Assembly (NCBI GenBank): GCA_963809205.1
Contig: CAWEIS010000014.1
Coordinates: forward strand, 69,625-133,624
Origin: DATLLN01 sp963809205
GTDB lineage: Bacteria > Actinomycetota > Thermoleophilia > Gaiellales > JAICJC01
Length of the DNA stretch: 64,000 nucleotides
Direction: 5' to 3'
Position 1 is the first letter of the stretch; each line of letters starts with the position of its first letter. The notes beneath the pieces are model-generated. The model had not been told where the DNA came from and did not search any database. It saw only the letters and a list, made by a program, of their open reading frames with translations. The translations under genes and the position numbers were made by a program. This document shows, piece by piece, positions 50,216 through 60,591 of the stretch.

Positions 50216-50781
50216 CCGAGCGCCTCCATCACCCGGCCGACGAACGCGTCGAGCTGCTCGAGGTCGCCGGTGTTCTCGTACACGTAGTCGCTGCGACGCG
50301 CCTTCTCCTCCTCGGGCAGCTGCGCCGCCATCCGCGCGGCGGAGCCGGGACGGCGAGCTTCGCGCACCTCGGCCGGGGCCGTGATCGTGACGATCGCGTC
50401 GTAGCGCCCCTCGACGCCCGCCTCGAACAGCGTCGGCGCCTCGTGGACGAGCAGCGGGACGCCGGCCGCGATCTGGGCGTCGCGCCAGCGGGTGAACTCC
50501 TCGAAGATCAGCGGCAGCAGCAGCGACTCCAGCCAGCGCCGCTCGGCCTCGTCGGCGAACACCCGCCGGGCGATCGCCGACCGGTCGACCTCGCCGGACG
50601 GCGTGACGACGCCGTCGCCGAAGTGCTCGGCGACCGCTGCCGCCACCTCGGGACGCCGGTAGAGATCGCGCACGACGTCGTCACTGGACAGCGTGGCCGC
50701 GCCGCGCCGATCGAACGCCGCCAGCGCCTCCGACTTTCCCGAGCCGATGCCGCCGGTCAGCCCGACGACTGCCGGCGCCAT
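50212..50781 (-). CDS. coaE: Dephospho-CoA kinase
   Basis: Last step of CoA synthesis. 189 residues with the P-loop GLTGGIGSGKSEALAAF, DDVVRDLY, HEAPTLFEAGVEGRYD and the C-terminal EKARRSDYVYENTGDLEQLD. The lid region (EVREARRPGSAARMAAQLP) is several residues shorter than usual; a small in-frame loss or a compensated error is possible. The ATG shares one base with the rpsA stop (TAATG). Confidence 0.94.
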   Translation of the reverse strand: MAPAVVGLTGGIGSGKSEALAAFDRRGAATLSSDDVVRDLYRRPEVAAAVAEHFGDGVVTPSGEVDRSAIARRVFADEAERRWLESLLLPLIFEEFTRWRDAQIAAGVPLLVHEAPTLFEAGVEGRYDAIVTITAPAEVREARRPGSAARMAAQLPEEEKARRSDYVYENTGDLEQLDAFVGRVMEALG

Positions 50782-52244
50782 TACTCCTCCGCGGTCGCGG
50801 TCTCGCTGTCGTCGGCGGGAGGCTCCGCATCTGCTGCGGGCTCCTCGGCCGGAGGCTCCGCCTCGGCGGGCGGCTCCTCGTCAGGGCCCGGCTCCTCGTC
50901 CGCGGCCGGCTCCTCGTCGGCCGGCTCCTCGGCCTCGGTCTCGTCGGCGATCGGCTGCTCGTCCGCGCTCGGCGCGTCGTCCTCTGCGGGCTCCTCGACC
51001 ACCGGCTCGGCCGCCGCCTCGGCGTCGGCCTGCGCGAACACCTCCTCGGACAGCCCGAGGTCGGGCACCGGCTCCTCGACCCGAGCGGCGACGGTGGTGC
51101 CGTCCTCCAGCTGCAGCCGGCGGGCGGTCTCGCCTTCCTCGACGCGCTTGATCGACAGCGACAGGCGGCGGCGCTCGGGATCGATCTCGATCACCTTCAC
51201 CGGATGCTCCTCGCCCTGCTGCACGACCTCGCGCGGGTTCTCGACGTGGTGGTCGGCCAGCTCCGAGATGTGGATCAGGCCCTCGACGCCGGGCAGGATC
51301 TCGGCGAACGCCCCGAACGTGACCACCTTCGTGATCCGGCCGATGACGACGTCGTCCTGCTGCGTCTCGTCGATCACCCGCTGCCACGGGTCGGTCTGCG
51401 TCTGCTTCAGGCCGAGCGAGATGCGCTGGCGGTCGCGGTCGACGTCCAGCACCTTGACGCGCACGGTCTGGCCGATCTCGAGCACCTCGGACGGGTGGTT
51501 CACGTGGCTCCAGGAGAGCTCCGAGATGTGGATCAGGCCGTCGATGCCGTCCAGGTCGACGAACGCGCCGAAGTCGACGATGTTCGAGATCACGCCCTCG
51601 ACCTCGACGCCGGGCTGCAGCCGGTCGAGGATCTGCTGACGCTGCTCGCGGCGCTCCTCCTCGAGCACGGCGCGGCGCGACAGCACGACGTTGTTGCGGC
51701 TGCGGTTGAGCTCGATCACCTTGCAGCGCAGCGTCTGGTCGCGGTACTCGTCGAGATCCTGCACGCGGCGGATGTCGACCAGCGACGCGGGCAGGAACCC
51801 GCGCACGCCGAGGTCGATGATCAGGCCGCCCTTGACGACCTCGATGACGGCGCCCTCGACGGGCTCGCCGCTCTCGGCGGCGGCCTCGATCCGGCGCCAC
51901 GCCTTCTCGAAGCGGGCGCGCTTCTTGCTCAGGATCAGGCGGCCGTCGGCATCCTCTTTCTGCAGCACCAGCGCGTCGATCGCCTCGCCGACCGCGACCT
52001 CGTCGTCGGGGTTCACCGAGCGGCGGATCGTCAGCTCGGCGAGCGGGATCACGCCCTCGCTCTTGTAGCCGATGTCCACCAGGATCTCGTCCTTGTCCAC
52101 GCGCACCACGGTGCCCGTGACGACGTCACCCTCGTTGAAGTCGGTCAGTGTACGGTCGTAATCGGGGACGAGCTTGCCGTCCACCTCGATCATCCAGTCG
52201 TCGGACGCTGCCGCCGCCGTCTGGTTCTGCTGGTCGGTTGCCAC
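50781..52244 (-). CDS. rpsA: 30S ribosomal protein S1 with an acidic low-complexity tail
   Basis: 487 residues with four S1 RNA-binding domains (GDVVTGTVVRVDKDEILVDI; GGLIIDLGVRGFLPASLV; GVISNIVDFGAFVDLDGIDG; GRITKVVTFGAFAEILPGVE), the actinobacterial/Gram-positive four-domain form. From about residue 390 to the end the chain is a Glu/Ala/Asp/Pro low-complexity tail. GTG start after a leader of roughly 65 nt from the TATACT at 52316. Upstream of coaE, as in mycobacteria. Confidence 0.95.
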   Translation of the reverse strand: MATDQQNQTAAAASDDWMIEVDGKLVPDYDRTLTDFNEGDVVTGTVVRVDKDEILVDIGYKSEGVIPLAELTIRRSVNPDDEVAVGEAIDALVLQKEDADGRLILSKKRARFEKAWRRIEAAAESGEPVEGAVIEVVKGGLIIDLGVRGFLPASLVDIRRVQDLDEYRDQTLRCKVIELNRSRNNVVLSRRAVLEEERREQRQQILDRLQPGVEVEGVISNIVDFGAFVDLDGIDGLIHISELSWSHVNHPSEVLEIGQTVRVKVLDVDRDRQRISLGLKQTQTDPWQRVIDETQQDDVVIGRITKVVTFGAFAEILPGVEGLIHISELADHHVENPREVVQQGEEHPVKVIEIDPERRRLSLSIKRVEEGETARRLQLEDGTTVAARVEEPVPDLGLSEEVFAQADAEAAAEPVVEEPAEDDAPSADEQPIADETEAEEPADEEPAADEEPGPDEEPPAEAEPPAEEPAADAEPPADDSETATAEE

Positions 52245-52315
52245 CTGTCTGATCAGTCCTCTCGAAAATGAAGTGTGCCCAGCGCAAAACCGCTCGGTTG
52301 CGCGAGCCGGTTCGG

Positions 52316-52321
52316 AGTATA
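52316..52321 (-). promoter_or_regulatory. Putative -10 element of rpsA-coaE (TATACT)
   Basis: TATACT on the minus strand, about 71 nt before the rpsA GTG. Unlike the leaderless genes around, this leaves a real 5' leader of about 65 nt, where S1 autoregulation could act. Confidence 0.42.
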
Positions 52322-52337
52322 CAGATGGGTGCCTGGC

Positions 52338-53459
52338 CTAGCGGTACGTATGGTCGGTGGTCGCGACCACCGCCCGGCCCGGCTCCAGAGCGACCGTGCC
52401 GAAGGTTCCGAGGTCGACCGTGACCGGCGATGCGCCCGGGTTGACGGCCACCGCGCCCTGCTCGTACGTCCGCATATAGGCGCCGTCCACTTCCCGCGGA
52501 GCGGCGGTCGGGGCGCCCAGCGGCACGCGGTACAGCGGGTCGTCGAGCGTCGTCGGCGAGTACGCCGAGTAGGGGCCGCCGGCGACCAGCAGGTAGGACG
52601 CGAAGCCGAACACCTGCTCGCTCCGCGTCGGCCCCGGGCGATCGGTGATCCAGACGCCGACGTCGCGGTTGACCGCGACCTCGAGGTAGCGGTAGAGCGC
52701 CGTCCAGCCCGGGGCGTCGGTGCCCGAGAAGCCGGTGGTCGTCAGCACGGCGTCCGTGCTGCCGATCTGCCCCTCGTCGGGGTCGGTGATCGGCGGGTTG
52801 TGCGCGACCAGCGACCACCCCTGTGTCTTCAGCGCCCCGCGCACCAGCGCCAGCGCCTCGGCCAGGTAGTCGGCGCGGTTGTCGTCGGTCATCGGCTGCC
52901 CCGTGCGCGGGTCGATCGGCGGCGACGCCCACGGCTCGGTGTTGTCCGCGTCCACCACCACCCCGGTCCACGGCGCCGCAGCCAGGCTGTCGGCCATCCG
53001 CTGCGCCCACTCGGCCTGGTAGTCGGGGTCGCCGAAGTCGAGCAGCGTTCCGCCGCCGTTCTCGACCGGCCGGCCGGATGCGTCCTCGAGCACCCACTGG
53101 GGATGCTGCGCCTCGATGTCGTCGAGCTTGACGACGGTGTCGGCGCACGTCGGGCACACGCGGGGTGCGTACTGAAGCTGACGCTCCTGCCACACGCGCA
53201 CGTCCGGCGCCATGCCCACCAGCCGCTTGGCCACCTCGGGGCTGTTGTCGCTGACTACCACGTTGGTGGCGCGCTGGACGATCCGGCAGAGCGCCTGGTC
53301 GCCACGGGACGCGGCGCCGGCCGGCAGGATCAGCAGCGACCCGGGCGGCGGATCGACGCGGCCGCAGCCGCCGGTCGAACCCGAACTCGTCGCACCGCCG
53401 CTGCACGCGCCCGCCGCCAGGAGCAACGCCGCGGCGGCGGCCGCTACGAACGGCCGCAT
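52338..53459 (-). CDS. Lipoprotein with a putative glycoside-hydrolase-like (GHL15-type) domain
   Basis: 373 residues. Signal peptide MRPFVAAAAAALLLAAGACS with a weak lipobox (AGAC), Ser/Gly linker, then a TIM-barrel-like domain: NVVVSDNSPEVAKRLVGM, LDFGDPDYQAEWAQRMADSL, WTGVVVDADNTEPWASPP (two Asp, possible acid residues), VGVWITDRPGPT. The pattern resembles hypothetical glycosyl hydrolase families found in Actinobacteria; enzyme activity is not proven. Starts 16 nt inside the end of the zinc-ribbon gene behind polA. Confidence 0.65.
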   Translation of the reverse strand: MRPFVAAAAAALLLAAGACSGGATSSGSTGGCGRVDPPPGSLLILPAGAASRGDQALCRIVQRATNVVVSDNSPEVAKRLVGMAPDVRVWQERQLQYAPRVCPTCADTVVKLDDIEAQHPQWVLEDASGRPVENGGGTLLDFGDPDYQAEWAQRMADSLAAAPWTGVVVDADNTEPWASPPIDPRTGQPMTDDNRADYLAEALALVRGALKTQGWSLVAHNPPITDPDEGQIGSTDAVLTTTGFSGTDAPGWTALYRYLEVAVNRDVGVWITDRPGPTRSEQVFGFASYLLVAGGPYSAYSPTTLDDPLYRVPLGAPTAAPREVDGAYMRTYEQGAVAVNPGASPVTVDLGTFGTVALEPGRAVVATTDHTYR

Positions 53460-53890
53460 CCGGTGCAGCGAGCCACCGGCTCTCCGATCACGCCGCCGTC
53501 CGGAGGGAGGATCACGCGCACGGTCTCGACCTCGAGGCGGCCGCCGCAGTACGGGCAGAAGCCGCCGTCAGGCGGCGAGTGGTGCAGCCCGAACCGGACG
53601 TCGGCATCGAGCAGGTCGCCGCCCAGCGACATCACGCCGCGGCCCTCGCTGACGCGCCCGAACTGCATCTGCACCTCGCCGGTGCGATGCTGGCCGTCGA
53701 CCTCCACGGTGCCCGTCGCGACGCCCATCGCCAGGTCGAGCGCCTGGGGGTCGACCGCCGGCAGGAACAGCTCGGCCTCGACCGCCTCCGCGAGCTCGCC
53801 CGCGCGCAGCCATAGGTAGCTGCCGTCCTCGCTGGCCGACCGGGCGGGGAGCGCGAACAGGTCGCCGTTGATCTGCAGCCAGCCGTTCAC
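53444..53890 (-). CDS. Uncharacterised protein with a C-terminal zinc ribbon
   Basis: 148 residues from the GTG at 53890, which overlaps the polA stop as GTGA. The N-terminal part is beta-rich (WLQINGDLFALPARSASED, TGEVQMQFGRVSEGRGVMSL); the C-terminus has CPYCGG and CTGCGRS, a zinc knuckle. No family recognised. Translational coupling to polA suggests a DNA-related role, but this is guesswork. Confidence 0.65.
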   Translation of the reverse strand: MNGWLQINGDLFALPARSASEDGSYLWLRAGELAEAVEAELFLPAVDPQALDLAMGVATGTVEVDGQHRTGEVQMQFGRVSEGRGVMSLGGDLLDADVRFGLHHSPPDGGFCPYCGGRLEVETVRVILPPDGGVIGEPVARCTGCGRS

Positions 53891-56472
53891 TTCGCGTCCA
53901 GCCAGCTGCTGCCGGTGCCGATGTCGATGTCCAGCGCCGGGTCGAGCGGGTACGCCCCGCACATCTCCTCGCGAACGATCGTCTTGACCGCCGACAGCTC
54001 GCGGTCGGCGACCTCGAACAGCAGCTCGTCGTGGATCTGGAGCACCAGCCGCGACCGCCGGCCCTCGTCCCGCAGCCGCCGGTGCACGCCGATCATCGCC
54101 ACCTTGATGATGTCGGCGGCGCTGCCCTGCATCACCGTGTTCACGGCCAGCCGCTCGCCCAGCGACCGCGTCTGCCAGTTCGACGCCCGCAGCTCCGGCA
54201 CCGGGCGCCGGCGGCCGAACAGCGTGGTCACGTAGCCGTCCTCCTTGGCCTGCGCGATCACGCGCTTCATGAACTCGTTCACCTCCGGGAAGCGCGCCAG
54301 GTAGGTGTCGATGAAGCTCTGCGCCTCGTCGCGGGAGATCCCCAGCTGCTCGGACAGGCCGAACGCGCTGATCCCGTAGATGATCCCGAAGTTGACCGCC
54401 TTGGCGCGGTTCCGCTCCTCGGACGTCAGCTCGGCAGGCGGCTTGCCGAGCACCTGCGCGGCCGTCGCCCGGTGGATGTCCTCGCCGCGGGCGAACGCGT
54501 CCATCAGCACCGGCTCGCCCGATACGTGGGCGAGGATCCGCAGCTCGATCTGGGAGTAGTCCGCCGAGAGTATGGTGTACCCCGACTCGGCGATGAACGC
54601 GCTGCGGATCTCGCGGCCGAGCGGCGTCCTGATCGGGATGTTCTGGAGGTTCGGCCGGATCGAGGAGAGCCGCCCGGTGGCGGCGGTGGTCTGGCTGAAG
54701 AAGGTGTGCAGCCGGCCGGTCTGGGGATCGACCAGCCCGGGCAGCGGTTCGAGGTACGTGTTCAGCAGCTTCGACTGCTCGCGCCACTGCTCGACCACCT
54801 CGATGATCGGGTGCAGCTCGCGGAGCTTGCCGAGCACTCGGGCATCGGTCGAGTACCCGGTCTTGCCCTTGCGGTCGACGGGAAGCCCCAGCCGCTCGAA
54901 CAGCACCTCGCCGAGCTGCTTGGGCGAGCCCAGCGTGAACGGGCCCTCGGCCAGCTCGTAGGCCCGCGCCTCGAGCTCGTCGACCTGATCGCGGAGCTTG
55001 GCGGCGATCTCCGCGAGGCGGTAGGTGTCGATCTTGACGCCGGCCGCCTCCATGTCGGCCAGCACCGGCACCAGCGGCAGCTCGATGTCGTGGTACAGCC
55101 GGGTCAGCTCTCGGGCCTCGAGCTTCGGCAGCATGTCGGCATGCAGCCGCGGGATCGCCGCGGCCGCCTGCACGAGCGCCGCCGTCTCCTCGTCGGACTG
55201 CACCGTCAGCTCGACCCCGGACTCCTCGGCCAGGTCGCCGACGTCGTAGCCCGCGCGGCCGGGATCGATCAGGTAGGCCGCGATCTGGGTGTCGCCGGCC
55301 GGGTCGAGCCCGGGCAGGTGCAACCCGTGCGTCAGCACCTTGCGCTCGCGTAGCGCGGACGCCAGCTCGTCGCCGCGCGCGTCGACGACCAGCACCTCGC
55401 CCAGCGCCGATCCGAGCGCGGCGCGCCCGTCGCCGGCGACCTCCAGCGACACCTCGTGCGGCAGCTGCCCGAGGTCTGCCAGCGTGCCCTGGCGAAACGG
55501 CACCTCGGCCCGCTCGGAGATCATGGGAGCGGCGCCGGGGACGGCCTCCTCCAGCTCGTCGACGCGCTTCAGCAGCGCGCGGAACTCGAGCTGGCGGAAC
55601 AACTCCTTCATCGTCGACCGGTCGGGCGACTCGTTTGCCAGCGAGGTCAGGTCGATGTCGACCTCGACGCTGCGGTCGATGGTGGCCAGCACCTTGGACT
55701 TCTCGGCGTCCTCGGCGGCCGTGCGCAGCGACTCGCGGCGCTTCTCGCCGGACACGTCGTCCAGATGGTCGTAGACGCCCTCCAGGCTGCCGAACTGGAC
55801 GAGCAGGTCGGCGGCGGTCTTCTCGCCGATGCCCGGTACGCCCTTGATGTTGTCCGACGTGTCGCCCTTGAGGCCGATGAAGTCGGGGATCAGCTCGGGG
55901 CCGATGCCGTAGCGCTCGCGGATCCGGTCGGGCGTGTAGACGACGACGTCGGCCACGCCACGAGGCGTCATCATGATGCAGACGCGGTCGGAGGCCAGCT
56001 GGAACGCATCGCGGTCGGTGGACACCACGCACACCCGGTGGCCGTCCTCGTCGCCGCGCGTGGCGAGCGTGCCGATCACATCGTCGGCTTCCTTGCCGGG
56101 GACGCGCACATTGCGGTAGCCGAAGGCGTTGACGATCGGCTCGAAGAACGGCTGCTGCTCGCGCAGCAGCGGCGGCGTCGGCCGGCGGCCGGCCTTGTAC
56201 TCGGGGTCGAGCTCGAGCCGCTGCGCGGGCTTCTCGTCCCAGGCCACGACCACCGTCCGCGGCCGGTAGTCCATGAGCAGCCGCATCATCATGTTGGCGA
56301 AGCCCAGGAGGGCGTTCGTCGGCTGCCCCTCGGCGGTCTGCAGCTCCTCGGGAAGCGCGAAGAAGGCCCGGTATGCGAGGCCGTTTCCGTCGACCAGGAA
56401 GATGTCGCATTCCTTGGCCGGGGCGTCCGACAGATCGATGTCGGACGGCTTCGTCTGCTTCACCGTGGCCAC
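53887..56472 (-). CDS. polA: DNA polymerase I
   Basis: Repair and Okazaki-fragment polymerase of 861 residues. Residues 1-300: 5'-3' exonuclease (FLVDGNGLAYRAFFALPEEL, VVAWDEKPAQRLELDPEYKA, GIGEKTAADLLVQFGSLEGV). Residues 310-480: the 3'-5' exonuclease region lacks clear DEDD carboxylates, so proofreading is probably absent. Then the polymerase with motif A ILSADYSQIELRILAHVSGE, motif B NRAKAVNFGIIYGISAFGL and motif C LVLQIHDELLFEV. GTG start at 56472 lies 6 nt behind a TAGGCT box. Confidence 0.97.
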   Translation of the reverse strand: MATVKQTKPSDIDLSDAPAKECDIFLVDGNGLAYRAFFALPEELQTAEGQPTNALLGFANMMMRLLMDYRPRTVVVAWDEKPAQRLELDPEYKAGRRPTPPLLREQQPFFEPIVNAFGYRNVRVPGKEADDVIGTLATRGDEDGHRVCVVSTDRDAFQLASDRVCIMMTPRGVADVVVYTPDRIRERYGIGPELIPDFIGLKGDTSDNIKGVPGIGEKTAADLLVQFGSLEGVYDHLDDVSGEKRRESLRTAAEDAEKSKVLATIDRSVEVDIDLTSLANESPDRSTMKELFRQLEFRALLKRVDELEEAVPGAAPMISERAEVPFRQGTLADLGQLPHEVSLEVAGDGRAALGSALGEVLVVDARGDELASALRERKVLTHGLHLPGLDPAGDTQIAAYLIDPGRAGYDVGDLAEESGVELTVQSDEETAALVQAAAAIPRLHADMLPKLEARELTRLYHDIELPLVPVLADMEAAGVKIDTYRLAEIAAKLRDQVDELEARAYELAEGPFTLGSPKQLGEVLFERLGLPVDRKGKTGYSTDARVLGKLRELHPIIEVVEQWREQSKLLNTYLEPLPGLVDPQTGRLHTFFSQTTAATGRLSSIRPNLQNIPIRTPLGREIRSAFIAESGYTILSADYSQIELRILAHVSGEPVLMDAFARGEDIHRATAAQVLGKPPAELTSEERNRAKAVNFGIIYGISAFGLSEQLGISRDEAQSFIDTYLARFPEVNEFMKRVIAQAKEDGYVTTLFGRRRPVPELRASNWQTRSLGERLAVNTVMQGSAADIIKVAMIGVHRRLRDEGRRSRLVLQIHDELLFEVADRELSAVKTIVREEMCGAYPLDPALDIDIGTGSSWLDAK

Positions 56473-56478
56473 CGATGC

Positions 56479-56484
56479 AGCCTA
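56479..56484 (-). promoter_or_regulatory. Putative -10 element of polA (TAGGCT)
   Basis: TAGGCT on the minus strand, 6 nt before the polA GTG. Part of a 60-bp divergent region with the malic enzyme gene. Confidence 0.4.
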
Positions 56485-56516
56485 CCCGGAGCGGCGGTGG
56501 CGGGCTCGGGTTCCGA

Positions 56517-56522
56517 TACGCT
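56517..56522 (+). promoter_or_regulatory. Putative -10 element of the malic enzyme gene (TACGCT)
   Basis: TACGCT, 10 nt before the ATG at 56533. A CCTCCTC follows but no purine-rich ribosome site. Confidence 0.36.
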
Positions 56523-56532
56523 TCGCCTCCTC

Positions 56533-57974
<1,442 letters not shown>

Positions 57975-57975
<1 letters not shown>

Positions 57976-58009
57976 ATGTAACAACGGGGTCAGACCCCTT
58001 TGTTACATC
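57975..58009. repeat. 35-bp palindromic repeat at the malic enzyme stop codon (copy C)
   Basis: The exact reverse complement of copy A on the reference strand, hence identical to copy A when each is read in the direction of the gene it follows. Starts with the G of the TAG stop; arms GATGTAACAACGGGGTC and GACCCCTTTGTTACATC. It fills the whole 35-bp space between two convergent genes and could serve as a bidirectional terminator. Confidence 0.92.
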
Positions 58010-58010
58010 G

Positions 58011-60557
58011 CTACGGGATCAGCAAGAGCGCGTCGACGTCGACGCGCGTCGACGAGCCGGCGGGGCGCGGCAGCACCACGACCTTGAGCGTGTGCGTTCC
58101 CCGGGTGGCCCAGGCCTTGGCGAACACGACCTGGCGCGGCTTGATCGACGCGGCGCCACCCAGCGCCACGGTCTTCACCTTGACGCCGTCGACGTAGACC
58201 GCCGCCTGTCCGCGCTGCGGCGAGCGCGGGGCGACCCAGGCGATCGCACGGCCGGCAAACGTCAGCGAGAACGCCGAGCCCGGCGCGGTCGCATACCGTA
58301 GGTGGCCGGCGGTCGCGTCGCGGTTCGTCGAGCGCACCCAGTGCGAGCCCAGCGGCAACACCGTCGAGCCGTCCTCGACCTTCTGCACCGAGAAGCGCGG
58401 CCCGCGGAACAGCGAGGCGTTGCCCGCGCCGTCCGTGTCGGAGACCTGGATCGTCGTATCCAGGCCGACCGGAATCGAGAACAGGCGATCCTTGGTCAGC
58501 GGCGTGTCCAGCGGCACCGGCACCGGCGCGCCGGTCCCCGTCGCCCGCTGCACCGCGTAGGACGCGACGCCGGTGTCCAGGTCGTAGCCGTTCCACGCCT
58601 CCTTGACGACCGCTGTCGTGCCCAGCGTGGTGCCCTCGACCAGCCGCGGGTACGGCGGCAGCGAGAAGCCGGGCGGCGTGATGTCGTCGATCGCCCAGCG
58701 GTGGACCGACGGGGTCACAGCGAAGCCGCTGGAGAAGCGCACCGGCCCATCCGCCACCACGGCGTCCGGGATCACGGCCGGCGACGACAGGGCGGCGGGC
58801 GCGCTGTCCCCGGTCATCGCCGAGAACGACGCCGCAGCGTCGGTGCTGCGGGCGACGACGCCCCTGCCGCCGAACCGCGCGTCACCGTAGACAACTCCGC
58901 CGTACTTCGGATCGGGGATCAGCGCGGTCACCGTCATGCCGTGGAACTTGGCGAACGCCCGCCACGTCAGTCCCCCGTCCGTCGATCGCCACGACCGGCC
59001 GTTGCCCAGCGCGTACAACCATCCCGGCCTGACGGCGTCGAACACCGGCGCATCCGGCCCCTTGCGCGGCGCGGTGAAGTGCGCGCCGGCGTCGGTGCTG
59101 CGCGCCAGCCCGTCGATCGCCTGCACGAACACGGTGGCCGAGTGCAGCGGATCCACGGCGACCGCCTCGAAGTTCGCGGACTTGCGGATCAGCGTCCAGT
59201 GCGCGCCGGCATCCGCCGTGGTGTAGACCCAGGTCGCGAGGTCGCTCTCCAGCACCGCGTAGATGCGCGAACCGCTCGCGGCCACCTGGCGCACCTCCCG
59301 TCCCGTGAGCGGGAGCGAGCCGGTCACCGGCGTCCAGGTCGCGCCGGAGTCGCCGGTGCGGAGAATTCCGCGCTGGCGGGCCACGTATACCGTCCCCACC
59401 TGTCCCGGCACGGGCACGACCGCCACCGGCGGAAGCCCGGAGGGCAGCGGGTGCGGCGCCCACGTGGCACCGCCGTCGGTGCTGACCTGCAGCGCCGTGC
59501 CGGTGCCCAGGCTGTAGAGCCGGCCACTGGCGCCACCGACGGCAGATGCCTGGGTCGTGTGCACGATCGGGTCGGGCACCAGGGTGAACGCGCCGCCGGC
59601 GGTCGTCCGCCGCCACAGGTTGTTGTCGCCGACGGCGAGCGCGGCGCCCGCGGCGGTGGTGTTCGGCTCGCCGCACTCGCACACGGGGGCGTAGGGGCCG
59701 CCGACCGGGCCGGCGACGAGACCGGTCGCGGTGCCGAAGAACAGCGACGACGGATCGGCCGCGTCGACCCCGTCGAGGAAGCCCGGAGCGGCGCCGAGCG
59801 CGTCCCAGGTGCCGCCTTGGTCGGTGCTCCGGAACAGCGCGTCGGCCGAGTTCGTGAAGTACAAGGCGGTCGGCGATGCCGCGAGGTGGCCGTCCACCGA
59901 CGGCATCGGCGCCGCGGCGATCGACCACGTCGTCCCGCCGTTTGCCGTCGTCCGCAGCTCGTCGTCCAGCGTCAGCGAGGCATTGCCCGCTCCGGGGCCG
60001 ACCACCAGCCGGCAGAGCCTCGGGTCGACGACCGGGGTCCGCCACGTCACGCCGGAGTCACCGCTGGCCGCGACGATGCACTCGTCGCTCCCGCCACCCT
60101 CGATCACGTAGATCAGCCCGGGCACGGCCGGATCGGCGAGCACCCGCGCGCCGACGGCCGGCCGGCCGGAGATCAGCGGCGTCGTCCTCGTGCCCCAGGT
60201 CGCACCGTCGTCGTCGCTGACGTAGAGCGGCTCGTGGAACGTCGTGTTGGCGCCCCGGCCGAGGGCGTAGACGCGGCCGGCGGCATCGGCTGCGATGGAG
60301 TGTGCCGAGATCGCGGTGGGCGTCCACGTCTGGCCGCCGTTCGCGCTGGTCGCCAGCTGGTCGTCGACCGACATGTACGCGTGTCCGGCCCGGCCCACCG
60401 CGACGGCGTTGATGCTGCCGTCCGGTGTCTCCGGGCCGAGGCCGACGTTCACCCAGGCGTTCGGCAGCGGCGCCGCCGAAGCGGCGCCGCCGGCGCCGAC
60501 CGCGAGTGCGAATGCCATCGCGGCGACAATCCCCCACCTGCTAACCCTGCTGCCCAC
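58011..60557 (-). CDS. Secreted Asp-box (BNR/sortilin-like) beta-propeller protein
   Basis: 848 residues. Signal peptide from the GTG at 60557 (RVSRWGIVAAMAFALAVG ... ASAA). About eleven Asp-box repeats of the type SxDGGxTW (SANGGQTWTP, SDDDGATWGT, STDGGATWAP, TGDSGATWTP, STDGGLTWRA and others), spaced 40-60 residues, which make beta-propellers like sialidases and Ycf48. The catalytic residues of sialidases are not visible. A C-terminal region with IAWVAPRSPQRGQAAVYVDG and a final VDVDALLLIP is a carbohydrate-binding-like sandwich common in actinobacterial surface proteins. Function unknown. Confidence 0.8.
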   Translation of the reverse strand: MGSRVSRWGIVAAMAFALAVGAGGAASAAPLPNAWVNVGLGPETPDGSINAVAVGRAGHAYMSVDDQLATSANGGQTWTPTAISAHSIAADAAGRVYALGRGANTTFHEPLYVSDDDGATWGTRTTPLISGRPAVGARVLADPAVPGLIYVIEGGGSDECIVAASGDSGVTWRTPVVDPRLCRLVVGPGAGNASLTLDDELRTTANGGTTWSIAAAPMPSVDGHLAASPTALYFTNSADALFRSTDQGGTWDALGAAPGFLDGVDAADPSSLFFGTATGLVAGPVGGPYAPVCECGEPNTTAAGAALAVGDNNLWRRTTAGGAFTLVPDPIVHTTQASAVGGASGRLYSLGTGTALQVSTDGGATWAPHPLPSGLPPVAVVPVPGQVGTVYVARQRGILRTGDSGATWTPVTGSLPLTGREVRQVAASGSRIYAVLESDLATWVYTTADAGAHWTLIRKSANFEAVAVDPLHSATVFVQAIDGLARSTDAGAHFTAPRKGPDAPVFDAVRPGWLYALGNGRSWRSTDGGLTWRAFAKFHGMTVTALIPDPKYGGVVYGDARFGGRGVVARSTDAAASFSAMTGDSAPAALSSPAVIPDAVVADGPVRFSSGFAVTPSVHRWAIDDITPPGFSLPPYPRLVEGTTLGTTAVVKEAWNGYDLDTGVASYAVQRATGTGAPVPVPLDTPLTKDRLFSIPVGLDTTIQVSDTDGAGNASLFRGPRFSVQKVEDGSTVLPLGSHWVRSTNRDATAGHLRYATAPGSAFSLTFAGRAIAWVAPRSPQRGQAAVYVDGVKVKTVALGGAASIKPRQVVFAKAWATRGTHTLKVVVLPRPAGSSTRVDVDALLLIP

Positions 60558-60591
60558 CTTGGATCGAGTCTGCGGGCGGCCGGCGGCCTTG

